A DNA stretch of 64,000 nt. Origin: Mycolicibacterium mengxianglii (GTDB lineage Bacteria; Actinomycetota; Actinomycetes; Mycobacteriales; Mycobacteriaceae). Under the pieces are notes generated by a model. That model was not told the origin of the DNA and did no database searches. It worked only from the letters and a program-made list of their open reading frames with translations. This document shows positions 48,963 to 58,480 of this stretch, piece after piece; the stretch's first letter is position 1, and each line of letters opens with the position of its first letter. The stretch is taken from contig NZ_CP065373.1 in NCBI RefSeq assembly GCF_015710575.1, positions 2,480,001-2,544,000 on the forward strand, written 5' to 3'. A program made the position numbers and the translations under genes.

Positions 48963-50450
48963 ATGCCACTGGATCCCAAAACTCCCGTGCTGGTCGGCTA
49001 CGGCCAGGTCAACCAGCGTATCGATGACGGTGCCGCGGCGGAGGTCCTGCATCCCGTCGCGCTGATGGCGTCCGCGGCACGCAAGGCGGCGGACCCGCGC
49101 GTCCTGGAAGCTGTTGACGCCATCCGCGTCGTGAACCTGTTGTCGTGGCGCTACCGCGACCCGGGCCTGTTGCTCGGTGAGCTGATCGGCGCCAACAACC
49201 CGGCCACCGTGTACACCGGCATCGGCGGCAATGTTCCACAATCGCTGGTCAACCAGGCTTGCCTGGACATCATGGCAGGTCGCAACGATGTGGTGCTGCT
49301 GGCCGGCGCCGAGACGTGGCGTTCGCGGAAGCGCTTGAAAGCCAACGGTGTCCGGCCGGACTGGCCGGTGCAGGACGATTCTGTTGCGGTCCCGCCCGGC
49401 GGCGAGGACGCGATGGAGATGGCGGGAGAGTCCCAGGAGCGTATCGGGCTCGGCTTGCCCTCGGATGTGTACCCGATGTTCGAGGAGGCACTGCGGATTG
49501 CCGCCGGTGAGACACCCGATGAGCACCGGCGCCGAATCGGCGAGTTGTGGGCGCGGTTCAACGTGGTGGCACAATCCAATCCGCACGCCTGGAGCAACGC
49601 CGCCTACACCGCCGAGGACATCTGGCAGCCCAGCCCGGCCAACCGGATGATCAGCTGGCCCTACACCAAGCTGATGAACTCCAACAACATGGTGGATCAG
49701 GGTGCGGTGCTGGTGCTGACGTCGGTGGAGCGGGCCCAGCAGCTCCAGATACCTTCGGAGCGTTGGATTTTCCCGTGGGCCGGCACCGATTCGCACGACA
49801 CCTACTCGATCACCGAGCGGTTCGAGTATCATCGTTCCCCGGCGATCCGGATCGGTGCCCGGCGGGCGCTGGAGCTGTCCGGCTCGGCGCTGGACGACAT
49901 CGACTTCGTCGACGTGTATTCATGTTTCCCGTCGGCCGTCCAGGTCGCCGCGCAGGAGATCGGATTGGGGCTCGATGACCCGGCACGTCCGCTGACGGTC
50001 ACCGGCGGGCTGACCTTCGCCGGTGGCCCGTGGAACAACTACGTCATGCACTCCATCGCCACCATGGCCGAGACGTTGGTGGCCCACCCCGGCAGGCGAG
50101 GCTTGATCACCGCCAACGGCGGCTACCTGACCAAGCACAGTTTCGGGGTGTACAGCTCGGTGCCGCCGGCCGCCGAATTCGCTTGGGAAGACGTGCAATC
50201 CATCGTGGACCGGGAGCCGACCCGCGAGGCGCTGGTGTCCTGGGAAGGCGTCGGCACGGTGGAGACCTGGACGGCGCCGTTCGGGCGGGACGGAGCGCCG
50301 GCGAAGGCGTTCCTGGCGGTCCGCACCCCCGACGACCTCCGCACCCTGGCGGTGATCTCCGATCCGGCGGCCGCGGCGGTGACGGTGACAGAGGACATCG
50401 CCGGTGCCAAGGTGACGGTCAATGCGGATGGGACTGCCTCGCTGGTCTGA
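48963..50450 (+). CDS. Thiolase-like acetyl-CoA acetyltransferase family protein (Rv1867-like)
   Basis: 495 residues from ATG 48963 (MPLDPKTPVLVGYGQVNQRI). Thiolase-fold protein: GIGGNVPQSLVNQACLDIMAGR replaces the usual nucleophile loop, and DVYSCFPSAVQ, TVTGGLTFAGGPWNNY and ANGGYLTKHSFGVYSS are present. The canonical N-terminal Cys-Ser-Gly nucleophile and the C-terminal C-x-G motif are not in their usual forms, so ordinary thiolase chemistry is doubtful. Likely works with the preceding CoA-transferase on an acyl-CoA. Confidence 0.82.
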   Translation: MPLDPKTPVLVGYGQVNQRIDDGAAAEVLHPVALMASAARKAADPRVLEAVDAIRVVNLLSWRYRDPGLLLGELIGANNPATVYTGIGGNVPQSLVNQACLDIMAGRNDVVLLAGAETWRSRKRLKANGVRPDWPVQDDSVAVPPGGEDAMEMAGESQERIGLGLPSDVYPMFEEALRIAAGETPDEHRRRIGELWARFNVVAQSNPHAWSNAAYTAEDIWQPSPANRMISWPYTKLMNSNNMVDQGAVLVLTSVERAQQLQIPSERWIFPWAGTDSHDTYSITERFEYHRSPAIRIGARRALELSGSALDDIDFVDVYSCFPSAVQVAAQEIGLGLDDPARPLTVTGGLTFAGGPWNNYVMHSIATMAETLVAHPGRRGLITANGGYLTKHSFGVYSSVPPAAEFAWEDVQSIVDREPTREALVSWEGVGTVETWTAPFGRDGAPAKAFLAVRTPDDLRTLAVISDPAAAAVTVTEDIAGAKVTVNADGTASLV

Positions 50451-50526
50451 CCGGGGGAGTCACGGCGGCGACGATCGTCACTGACGTCTGACGTTTGGAC
50501 CGGTCGCTCCGGGCAACCATAGGTCC

Positions 50527-51462
50527 ATGGAGAATGAGTGGGAATGTGTCGTCGTGGGCGGCGGCGCAGCAGGCTTGAGTGCGGCTCTGGTGCTGGGGCG
50601 GGCCCGCCGGCGCACGTTGGTGGTCGACGCCGGTGAGCAGAGCAACCGGGCCGCAGCCGCGGTGGGTGGGTTGCTGGGCCACGACCACCAGCTGCCGGCC
50701 GATCTGTACGCCACCGGCCGTCGCGAGCTCGCCGCTTATCCCACGGTCGAATACCGCCAGGATGTCGTCGCCAGCGGTGCCCCCGATGACGGCGGATACA
50801 CCCTGGAGCTGGCCGGCGGCGATACGGTGCGTGCTCGCCGGGTACTTCTGGCGACAGGGATGCGGTACTGCCCTCCGGAGCTGCCGGGACTGAGCGAACT
50901 CTGGGGCACGTCGGTGTTCCAATGTCCTTTCTGCCACGGCTGGGAGATGCGCGACCTGCCGCTGGCCGCGCTCGCCACCGGTGACGAAGGCGTCCATGCG
51001 GCCTTGATGCTGCGAGGCTGGAGCGACGATGTGGTGTTGCTGACCGACGGGCCGTCCGGCCTGGACCCCGAGCACGTTGATCTGCTGACGTCGGCGAAGG
51101 TGGTCGTCGACGAGCGTCGTATCACCGGGTTGATCGGCGAGAACGGCCAGCTGTCGGCCGTTGCGTTCGCTGACGGTGACCGGATGCCGCGGCAGGGCCT
51201 GCTGGTGGAGGCCCCACTGCAGCAGCGCTCGTCGCTGGCCGAGCAACTCGGTGCGGCGGGCAGCGCGGGGCCGATGTCGGCTGATGCCATCGGTGTGGAC
51301 CCGTTGCACCGGACCAACGTACCCACCGTCTTCGCTGCCGGCGACAACTGCACCGAGCAGCCATCGGTCGCCGGAGCTATGGCGGCGGGATCTCAGGCCG
51401 CGATGATCATCGTGCAGAGCCTGCTCGCGGACGAGTTCGGATTGCCTTATCCACCTGAGTGA
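50527..51462 (+). CDS. Thioredoxin-reductase-like FAD protein with CPFC motif
   Basis: 311 residues. FAD-binding ECVVVGGGAAGLSAALVLGRA (6-26) and FAAGDNCTEQPSVAGAMAAGSQAA near the end. The redox motif is CPFCHGWEM, a CxxC as in thioredoxin reductases. The NADPH-binding GxGxxA motif expected after it is replaced by ATGDEGVHAAL, so NADPH use is uncertain. Such proteins may accept electrons from a ferredoxin or flavin instead. ATG 50527. Confidence 0.82.
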   Translation: MENEWECVVVGGGAAGLSAALVLGRARRRTLVVDAGEQSNRAAAAVGGLLGHDHQLPADLYATGRRELAAYPTVEYRQDVVASGAPDDGGYTLELAGGDTVRARRVLLATGMRYCPPELPGLSELWGTSVFQCPFCHGWEMRDLPLAALATGDEGVHAALMLRGWSDDVVLLTDGPSGLDPEHVDLLTSAKVVVDERRITGLIGENGQLSAVAFADGDRMPRQGLLVEAPLQQRSSLAEQLGAAGSAGPMSADAIGVDPLHRTNVPTVFAAGDNCTEQPSVAGAMAAGSQAAMIIVQSLLADEFGLPYPPE

Positions 51463-51485
51463 TTCGTTAGGGGCGCTTGATTCGT

Positions 51486-52652
51486 TCAGGGGCGCAGCGC
51501 CACCCGGATGCAGCCTTCGGTTTTGTTCTTGAACATGTCGTAGGCGCGGGGGCCCTCTTCCAGCGGAAGGACGTGGGTGATCAGCGCGGACGGGTCGAGG
51601 TCACCCTGCTGTACGTAGTCGAAGAACTGCGGGATGTAGCGCTGGCCGTGCTGCTGTGCCGTGCGCAAGGTGAGGCCCTTGTTCATCAGCACGCCCATCG
51701 GGAACTTGTCGGTGATGCCGTACACGCCGAGTACCGAGACCACCCCGCCTTTACGGCACGCCAGGATCGCCTCGCGCAGACTGCTGGCGCGGTCGGTCTC
51801 CATCCGCAGTAGTTGTTTGGTGCGGTCGTAGACTTCCTGCACGCCGGTGCTGTGTCCCTCCATGCCGACGGCGTCGATCACCGCATCGGGGCCCCGGCCG
51901 CCGGTGGCCTCGCGAAGCAGCTCCTGGACGCTGTCGACGGCACTGTAGTCGATGGTCTCGGCGCCGAATTGTTCTGCCAGGGTGAGTCTTTCGGGGAATC
52001 TGTCGATGGAGATGACTCTCCCGGCACCGTGCAGCAACGCGCTGCGAGCCGCCATCAATCCGACACCTCCAGCACCCCACACCGCCACCGTGTCCCCGGC
52101 GCTGATGTCGCAGAAGTCGGCTCCCATGTATCCGGTCGGCACGGCATCGGACATGAACAGTGCCTGCTCATCGGTAACGTAGTCCGGGACTGCGAAGCAG
52201 TTCACATCACCGAACGGCACCCGGATGTACTGTGCGTGCGAGCCCGCATAACCTCCGAAGGGATGCGTGTAGCCGTAGATGCCGCCGGTCGGTGATCCCA
52301 GGATCGGTTGTTGCATTTCGGCATTGGGGTTGGTGGTGTCACACAGCGAGTAGAGGTCATGTTCGCAATACCAGCACCGGTTGCACGCGATGAAGGACGG
52401 AACCACCACGCGGGCACCCACCACGGTCTCGGTGATGTCACGCCCCACCTCGACCACCCGGCCCATGAACTCGTGGCCGAACACATCACCCTCGCGCATA
52501 CCGGGGAGGTAGCCGTCGATGAAGTGCAGGTCGGAACCGCACGTGGTGGTGAGCGTGACCTCCACGATGACATCGTGGGGATTGATCAGTACCGGGTCGT
52601 CCACGGTCTCGACCGATAGGTCGTTGACGCCGTTCCATACCAGGGCTCTCAT
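51486..52652 (-). CDS. Zinc-dependent alcohol/formaldehyde dehydrogenase-like MDR enzyme
   Basis: 388 residues. Catalytic zinc ligands in TTCGSDLHFIDG (Cys) and GDVFGHEFMGRVVEVG (His-Glu); structural zinc cluster CNRCWYCEHDLYSLC (C-x2-C-x2-C-x6-C). The Rossmann motif reads VAVWGAGGVGLMAARSALLHGA. It resembles glutathione-independent formaldehyde dehydrogenases and related alcohol dehydrogenases using NAD. ATG 52652. It is 12 bases after the SRPBCC gene, suggesting one transcript. Confidence 0.9.
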   Translation of the reverse strand: MRALVWNGVNDLSVETVDDPVLINPHDVIVEVTLTTTCGSDLHFIDGYLPGMREGDVFGHEFMGRVVEVGRDITETVVGARVVVPSFIACNRCWYCEHDLYSLCDTTNPNAEMQQPILGSPTGGIYGYTHPFGGYAGSHAQYIRVPFGDVNCFAVPDYVTDEQALFMSDAVPTGYMGADFCDISAGDTVAVWGAGGVGLMAARSALLHGAGRVISIDRFPERLTLAEQFGAETIDYSAVDSVQELLREATGGRGPDAVIDAVGMEGHSTGVQEVYDRTKQLLRMETDRASSLREAILACRKGGVVSVLGVYGITDKFPMGVLMNKGLTLRTAQQHGQRYIPQFFDYVQQGDLDPSALITHVLPLEEGPRAYDMFKNKTEGCIRVALRP

Positions 52653-52664
52653 TTCGTTCCTTTC

Positions 52665-53171
52665 TCAGCGGTCCGACTTGCGGGCGCTCGGGTTGGGCGT
52701 GATCGTCGGAATCTCACCGGTTTGCAGCAGTGCGCGCGCACGGTAGAGCGCTTTGAATATCAGGGGCCCGGTCAGAAGCCCGGGTGCGGGGCTACTGACG
52801 CGTGCGATCACTTCGGTCCCGTGGTCCTGGGGTGCTTGACGAAGGTCAAGTGCGATCTGGTGGGTGCTGTCAGGGCGCACATCGTCGAATCGCAGACTGT
52901 CGCCTTGCACCGTGACGACGCACTCCCACTTGGTGGTGTCGCCGTCTGGCCCGGCGAACTTCCACCGCAGACGGCGGGGTCCGAGGTGTTCGACCTCGGC
53001 GATGTCGCCGAACACCTGCGATAACCGCTCGGCGTCCTGGAAAAGGTCCGTGACCGCTTCGCGGGACTGGCGGATGGTGATCGACTGAGAGCGCGGCTCC
53101 CGTTCGGTTGCGTGCAGCACCTTGGCCGCGATTCCCTTGGCCTGTTCCTTGGCGGCGTTGATGACGTTCAT
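52665..53171 (-). CDS. SRPBCC family protein (cyclase/dehydrase-like)
   Basis: 168 residues. START/Bet v1-like fold: REAVTDLFQDAERLSQVFGDIAEVEHLGPRRLRWKFAGPDG resembles the cyclase/dehydrase coat-hanger family, with a late DHGTEVIARVSSPAPGLL. An N-terminal basic helix (NAAKEQAKGIAAKVLHAT) may be membrane-peripheral. Ligand unknown. ATG 53171 has GGGGATCCC upstream. Co-transcribed with the zinc dehydrogenase. Confidence 0.82.
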   Translation of the reverse strand: MNVINAAKEQAKGIAAKVLHATEREPRSQSITIRQSREAVTDLFQDAERLSQVFGDIAEVEHLGPRRLRWKFAGPDGDTTKWECVVTVQGDSLRFDDVRPDSTHQIALDLRQAPQDHGTEVIARVSSPAPGLLTGPLIFKALYRARALLQTGEIPTITPNPSARKSDR

Positions 53172-53211
53172 AGGGATCCCCTTTGTGATGTCGGTGCGGG
53201 TCTACGGAAGA

Positions 53212-53328
53212 TCAACTGTGTCCTCCGGGTCCGCCCCGCATCGGCAAGGTTGCCGCGGCGACCAGGCCGTCGACCAGACCCGCGTGCCCGGCGCCGATGA
53301 TCACGGCGTCGGCAGTGCCACCTGTCGT
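53212..53328 (-). pseudogene. Remnant of an NAD(P)/FAD-dependent oxidoreductase N-terminus
   Basis: Reading on from the stop of the upstream SRPBCC gene in the same frame gives ADAVIIGAGHAGLVDGLVAAATL and ends at TGA 53212-53214 after 39 codons. The first 13 residues are a textbook dinucleotide-binding strand-turn-helix (VIIGAGHxGLV) as in phytoene-desaturase-like oxidoreductases; then the sequence loses similarity. There is no start codon. I take this as the stub left by a deletion of a roughly 1.5-kb gene between the two SRPBCC genes. Confidence 0.5.
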
Positions 53329-53811
53329 CTAATGGATGTCTTCGGGGGTGCGGCGTTCCGCCAGCGCCGTCAGCCGCCACGTGCATTCCCGGTTGCGCGG
53401 CATGGCAGCCGCCAGCGCCAACCGGTTCGGTACCCACCCCATGGGGGCGCCGACCGGAACCTCGGACATCTCGATACGGCACCCGCCACCGTCGATATCG
53501 GACAGCCGCAACGTGATTCGCGCTTTGCCGAAGGGCCGGCCCTTGGCCAGCAGGACCAGTTGCTCCATGGGCTGACAATCTTCGACCACTGTGACGTCAT
53601 CGAGCAGCAATGGCCAGACACCGATCGAGTGCCGGATGGTGCTGCCGACCTCGGGCCAGTTCGGGTCGACGGCCCGCATCCGGCTGTTGCCCACCACCCA
53701 CTGTGAATACGTCCAGCCGTCCGCTATCACTGACCACACCTGTTCACGGGTGGCTGTGGTGTCCCGCTTGACGGTCAGCGAGCTGTCGACCTCACCTGGA
53801 TGCTCAGTCAC
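53329..53811 (-). CDS. SRPBCC family protein
   Basis: 160 residues. Polyketide-cyclase/START-like: VKRDTTATREQVWSVIADGWTYSQWVVGNSRMRAVDPNWPEVGS (in parts) and RITLRLSDIDGGGCRIEMSEVPVG. Proteins of this type often neighbour NAD(P)/FAD oxidoreductases, consistent with the remnant that follows it. Ligand unknown. ATG or GTG start at 53811 (MTEHPGEVDSSLTVKRD). Confidence 0.82.
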   Translation of the reverse strand: MTEHPGEVDSSLTVKRDTTATREQVWSVIADGWTYSQWVVGNSRMRAVDPNWPEVGSTIRHSIGVWPLLLDDVTVVEDCQPMEQLVLLAKGRPFGKARITLRLSDIDGGGCRIEMSEVPVGAPMGWVPNRLALAAAMPRNRECTWRLTALAERRTPEDIH

Positions 53812-53943
53812 ACGCTTTCCTCCCTCGCTTCGTCCTGCCGTCGGTCCTACCCGCAGGGGCGACGGCCAAACCTCTCACCGCGGTATCGGGAGGTAACTCA
53901 GTGCACACAACCGCGATACGCCGGTGATACGCGGACCGTCTAC

Positions 53944-55311
53944 ATGTGGTTGATGACCGAGACCGAAACGCCGCGCAGATCGCGTTGGTACACGTCGCTG
54001 TTCGTCCAGCTGCTGGTCGCCATCGTCGGCGGGATCCTTGTCGGCTGGCTCTGGCCCGAGGTGGGTGCGGACCTCAAGCCGCTGGCCGACGGCTTCATCA
54101 AGCTGATCAAGATGATGATTGCGCCGATCATCTTCTGCACCGTCGTCATCGGCATCGCGCATGTCGGTGACTTGAAATCCGTCGGCCGGATCGGTGTCAA
54201 GGCACTGATCTACTTCGAGGTGGTGACCACCTTCGCGCTGCTGTTCGGATTGGTCGTCGGCAATCTGGTGCAGCCCGGTGCGGGGTTCAACATCAGCCCG
54301 GAGACGTTGGCCACCGGTGCGGATGCCGTGGCCGCAAAAACCAACAGCGGCGAACTGCCGCACACGGTCGAATTCCTGCTGAACATCATTCCGGCCTCGG
54401 TGTTCTCGGCGTTCGCCGAGAACAGCCTGTTGCAGGTGCTGTTTTTCGCGGTGCTCTTCGGGTTGGCGCTGGCCAAGTTCGGCGAGCACGGGCCACCGGT
54501 GGTATTCGAGTTCATCGAGCACCTGAGCCAGATCTTCTTCACCATCATCGGCTGGATCATGCGCCTGGCTCCGATCGGAGCGTTCGGTGCCATGGCGTAC
54601 ATCATCGGCCAGTACGGATTGTCGTCGCTGGGTAGCTACGCCAAGCTGATCGCGGCGTGTTATGTCGCCGCGGCGATGTTCATCCTGGTCCTCGGTGTCA
54701 TCGCATCGCTGTTGGCGGGGGTCAATCTGTGGCGGTTCTTCCTCTACACCAAGGACGAGTTCTTCCTCGCCCTGGGGACGGCCTCCACCGAGGTGGTGTT
54801 GCCGCGCATCATGACGAAGCTGATCGACGCCGGATGTTCGCGCACTACAACGGGTTTGGTCGTCCCTACCGGGTATTCGTTCAACTTGGACGGGGCCACT
54901 CTGTATCTGTCGATCTGCGTGCTGTTCCTGGCGCAGGCGCTCGGGGTCGATCTGAGCCTCGGTGAACAGATCACCGCGGTGCTGGTGCTGATGTTGACGT
55001 CAAAAGGGATGGCCGGCGTCCCGGGGTCGTCGTTTCTGGCGTTGTCGGCCACTGTCGCCGCCATCGGCCACGGCGCCATACCTGTTGCGGCGGTGGCGCT
55101 TCTGCTGGGTGCGGACCGCATCATGGACTCGATGCGGGTATCGGTGAACCTGCTGGGCAACTGTGTGGCCACGCTGGTGGTGGCCCGATGGGAGGGGCAG
55201 CTGGATGCCGACCGGATGCGGGCGGTGCTGCGCGGCGAGCCGGTGGCCCCGCTGGATGAGCCGGGCAGCACCCACGTCGATCCGGCCGAGGTCGTCGTGT
55301 CCGGACGGTAG
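53944..55311 (+). CDS. dctA: Dicarboxylate/amino acid:cation symporter, DctA/GltP family
   Basis: 455 residues from ATG 53944 (ATG 53953 also possible). Eight membrane segments and two re-entrant loops: KMMIAPIIFCTVVIGIAHVGDLKSVGRIG, FFLALGTASTEVVLPRIM (serine/threonine-rich loop), PTGYSFNLDGATLYLS (NLDG sodium/substrate motif) and TSKGMAGVPGSSFLALSAT. It imports C4-dicarboxylates (succinate, fumarate, malate) with protons or sodium. It ends 10 bases from the convergent ATPase gene. Confidence 0.93.
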   Translation: MWLMTETETPRRSRWYTSLFVQLLVAIVGGILVGWLWPEVGADLKPLADGFIKLIKMMIAPIIFCTVVIGIAHVGDLKSVGRIGVKALIYFEVVTTFALLFGLVVGNLVQPGAGFNISPETLATGADAVAAKTNSGELPHTVEFLLNIIPASVFSAFAENSLLQVLFFAVLFGLALAKFGEHGPPVVFEFIEHLSQIFFTIIGWIMRLAPIGAFGAMAYIIGQYGLSSLGSYAKLIAACYVAAAMFILVLGVIASLLAGVNLWRFFLYTKDEFFLALGTASTEVVLPRIMTKLIDAGCSRTTTGLVVPTGYSFNLDGATLYLSICVLFLAQALGVDLSLGEQITAVLVLMLTSKGMAGVPGSSFLALSATVAAIGHGAIPVAAVALLLGADRIMDSMRVSVNLLGNCVATLVVARWEGQLDADRMRAVLRGEPVAPLDEPGSTHVDPAEVVVSGR

Positions 55312-55321
55312 CGTCGGGAAG

Positions 55322-58300
55322 TCAGCCTTGGGACGCCAACTGCTCCTGCGCCAGCGTCAGCACCTCTTCGGTGGTCGGCGGGCTCTGCGGATGGAAGGAC
55401 AGACACCACGGCGCCCGGACCCGGTTGAATGACTGACCTTCGGTCGCCAGGTAGAAGTTGCCCGCGCGCAGTCGGCTGATGTCGGGCACCAGGCCGCCTT
55501 TGACCCGGGCCAGTTCCTTGGCGTAGCTGATCTGGGTGGCCGAGTTGAGCAGCCCGTAGAGCTGGGTCGCGGCGTTGCCGGGGATGAAGTTGTGCAACCC
55601 CTTCGGCGACTGGGTGGCATACACCAGGCCCAACCCGTACTTACGCGCCTGCGACGACAGGGCCAGCGTGCTGCGCAGACTGATCGTCGAGCGCCCCGAT
55701 GGAGCGAAGTTCTGCGCTTCGTCCATGACCAGCAACCCGCCCAGGGGGCGATCGCCGGCCGGATGCCGTTTGATCCACGCGAACAGCGCCATCTGCAACT
55801 GGTTGACGAAGCCTTCGCGCTGCTGCTCGGAGGTCAGCCCGATCATGCTGATCACCGATACCCGGGCGCGGAACCCGTCCGAGGGTGTGAGCAGCACACC
55901 GGGGTCGGCCGGTTCCCCGGCGCCACCGAACATCGGGTCGTTGATGGTGGCTGCCCGCAGATTCTGGCCGATGTCGGCGGCCAGATCACCGGCATTGGAC
56001 ATGCTGCTGGCGCCCTCGGGCAGATCGGTGAGCAGGTCGATGAAACCGGGCAGCGTCGTCGGGCCGCTGGAGCCGTAGAACGTCAACGCTTCCCGCAGCA
56101 CCGCGCGTTGCCGGCCGGCTTTGGCTGAGTTGCCGGAGATCAGCGCCCGGGGTTCCAGGGCCGCGACCGCCGAGTCCACCGCTTGGGCGAATTCGTCGTG
56201 ATCGTCGCGAACGCTGGCGAAATCCGGCAGTGGCTGAAATGACAACGGCCGCCCTGCCGCCCGGTTGGGTGTCCACACCACGACCTCGGTGTTGCTCAGG
56301 TAATCCGCCGCCCGGGCGTCGTCGGCGGGATCCCACCCCGGCGGTAGCTGGGGCCATGAGCTGCCCAGCCGGGACAGGTCATTGTTGGTGTCCAGCACAA
56401 TCGAGGAGACTCCACGCAGCGCGCATTCCTCCACGATGCGACGGATCAGGACTGTCTTGCCGGATCCCGAACCGGCGAACACGGCGGTGTGCTTGCGTAA
56501 TCCGGCCAGGTCGACGTCTTGGCGCTGCCCGGTGTTGACGTCGACACCGAAGGGGATCGCCGAGTCTGACCGCGGCCGGTCGTCGCTCGGCTGCGGCGGC
56601 TCTTCGGTGTCCTGTTCGCTGCTGGGTTCAGTGACGGATTCGGGTGCTTCACCGGCGATATCGCCCAGCGCGTCACGCAGCAGCGTGATGCCGTGCGCCG
56701 GTTTGCGCGCGGCCAGCCATACCGGTAGATGCGCAGGGTCTTCGCGGACAAGGTCGCGCAACGCGGTCATCGTGCGCAGATCGTCGTCAGACAGCGGCAG
56801 CGTACGGCCGCCGGCCGCTTCGAACTCCGCGATCAGAGCCATCGTCTTGGGCCCGCTGGGCCAGGGGGTGTTCCGCAACAGGAACAGCTTGCGCCGGTCG
56901 GTCTGCGAGCTGAAACCTGTTGCGTCACTTGCGCCGCGGATTCTGTTCTGGGCGGCGATGGCGTTGGTCGCGGCGATCGCCCGGAACGCCCAGTGCTGCT
57001 CGTCATCGGTCGTCGGGTCCAGGCTCTGCCGCAATCGGGCATGCAGGGCGACGCGGGTCCCCGGCGGCGGGTCGACGCGGAAGTCGGCGCCTGCGGACCC
57101 GGCCTCGACGATCCACGATCGCAGCGCGGCGTCGAGCAGTTCCGGAATGGTGGTGTCCTCGCCCTCGTGGTCGAGTGCCACGGTGGCCACCGCCTGCCTG
57201 CGGTAGGCCAGGTAACGGGCGTCCAACACTGCCAGGTCGGCACTGACATCACTGTCCGCGGTGGCCGGACCCGTGTCGGCGGATTTCCCGCTGGGTTCGG
57301 AATCTGCTGTCAGAGAAGTCAATTCGATGACGGCATCGGAAGCCAGGCATTGCCGGACATGGCTGTCGGCACGTTTGAGCAGCTGCCGGGGGGTGTAGTC
57401 CGGCGCATCGGCGAACGCCGTGGGCGCGATCGGCCAGCTCGGGTACGGCGGCGTGAACCCCACGGAGGCATAGGCGGCGGCGAACCGGCGTTCCAGGATC
57501 GCGCGGCCCAACTCCGGGGTCGGCAGGCCTTGCAAGGGGGAGGTCACCCGGAACCGGTCGGCGACGGTGGCCGTCGCACGCAGGCGGATCGACTCCCACG
57601 CGGCGGGCAGACAGGCGACCACGGCAACGGTGCGGCGCATCGTCTGCCGGACCGACATCAAACCGTGGGCGACGTGTTCGAGGTCGCGGTTGTCGGTCTG
57701 TTCGGTCGCCGACTCGGTGCGCTCGGGGGACTGCGCCAGCAGCGTGTCGATCTGGTCGACCGCCAACACGATCGGCCCGGCCAGGGCCACGATGCGTGCG
57801 ATGTCGCGCACCGTTTCCTGCGCGGTCGCTGTGGGCGCGGGCAGACCCCATTTCGAGCGTCCACCCGGCTCGTCGTTGGAACTGAGGAAGGCCTGGCCGA
57901 TGTCCTGCTCGCCGAAGTCCAGCGACCCCAGCAACACCAGGGACCGCAATGTGTGGCGGGCCTGCCGGACGGGTTCGCGGTGCACCTTGAACAGCCCGGT
58001 GATGAAGCGCTCGAGGATGTCGGGGGTCAGCTCGTCGTCACCGACGATCGCCCTGCGGTCCGCACGGGCGACGTGGGCCACGGATGCCAACTCCCACAAC
58101 ACATCTTTGAGCTGGGTTTCCTGCCGCGCGCCCGGGCGACCGAGGCTGTCGAGGATGCCGGCCCGGGTGGACTGCCAGAAGCTGGTTGCGTCCAGGAGTT
58201 CGACGATGAAGAAGAATCCGCCGTCGGCCTGCACCCGTTCCCGCACCTGGCCCAGCATGTGCGTCTTGCCGGACCCGGCCTGGCCCCGCAGCACGACGCC

Positions 58301-58480
58301 GAGCGGACTGGCATCGGGTTCGTGCTTGGCGTCGGCGAAGGCTGTCAGCACTTCCCCCAGCGGGCCTTCGTTGAGGCCGGGAACGTGCAGGCCGGCTTGT
58401 GGGCGCCACAGGTCATCGGTGGTCGGCGCCCAGGTCAGCCGCAGCGAGGAGAGCGCCTCCCGGTCCAGGGCATCCATCAC
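55322..58480 (-). CDS. Double-ATPase protein: AAA/ORC-like N-domain plus HerA-like C-domain
   Basis: 1052 residues. N-module: Walker A GQAGSGKT (66-73), Walker B IVLAVDQID (237-245), then helices with an ORC/STAND-like lay-out (CLPAAWESIRL; LQGLPTPELGRAILERRF). A linker of about 130 variable residues precedes the C-module (about 640-1045): Walker A AGSGSGKTVLIRRIVEE (669-685), Walker B GGLLVMDEAQN (914-924), sensor YATQSPKGLHNFIPGNAATQ, and RLRAGNFYLATEG, as in HerA/VirB4/FtsK-type DNA pumps. It probably moves or clamps DNA. ATG 58480 overlaps the winged-helix gene stop (ATGA). Fusion of the two ATPase types and the nuclease partner suggest defence or repair. Confidence 0.85.
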   Translation of the reverse strand: MMDALDREALSSLRLTWAPTTDDLWRPQAGLHVPGLNEGPLGEVLTAFADAKHEPDASPLGVVLRGQAGSGKTHMLGQVRERVQADGGFFFIVELLDATSFWQSTRAGILDSLGRPGARQETQLKDVLWELASVAHVARADRRAIVGDDELTPDILERFITGLFKVHREPVRQARHTLRSLVLLGSLDFGEQDIGQAFLSSNDEPGGRSKWGLPAPTATAQETVRDIARIVALAGPIVLAVDQIDTLLAQSPERTESATEQTDNRDLEHVAHGLMSVRQTMRRTVAVVACLPAAWESIRLRATATVADRFRVTSPLQGLPTPELGRAILERRFAAAYASVGFTPPYPSWPIAPTAFADAPDYTPRQLLKRADSHVRQCLASDAVIELTSLTADSEPSGKSADTGPATADSDVSADLAVLDARYLAYRRQAVATVALDHEGEDTTIPELLDAALRSWIVEAGSAGADFRVDPPPGTRVALHARLRQSLDPTTDDEQHWAFRAIAATNAIAAQNRIRGASDATGFSSQTDRRKLFLLRNTPWPSGPKTMALIAEFEAAGGRTLPLSDDDLRTMTALRDLVREDPAHLPVWLAARKPAHGITLLRDALGDIAGEAPESVTEPSSEQDTEEPPQPSDDRPRSDSAIPFGVDVNTGQRQDVDLAGLRKHTAVFAGSGSGKTVLIRRIVEECALRGVSSIVLDTNNDLSRLGSSWPQLPPGWDPADDARAADYLSNTEVVVWTPNRAAGRPLSFQPLPDFASVRDDHDEFAQAVDSAVAALEPRALISGNSAKAGRQRAVLREALTFYGSSGPTTLPGFIDLLTDLPEGASSMSNAGDLAADIGQNLRAATINDPMFGGAGEPADPGVLLTPSDGFRARVSVISMIGLTSEQQREGFVNQLQMALFAWIKRHPAGDRPLGGLLVMDEAQNFAPSGRSTISLRSTLALSSQARKYGLGLVYATQSPKGLHNFIPGNAATQLYGLLNSATQISYAKELARVKGGLVPDISRLRAGNFYLATEGQSFNRVRAPWCLSFHPQSPPTTEEVLTLAQEQLASQG

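Noticed and set aside
53168..53578. Minus-strand frame of 136 codons across the SRPBCC/remnant junction
   Set aside because: Arg/Gly-rich out-of-frame shadow; the recognisable dinucleotide-binding motif lies in another frame.
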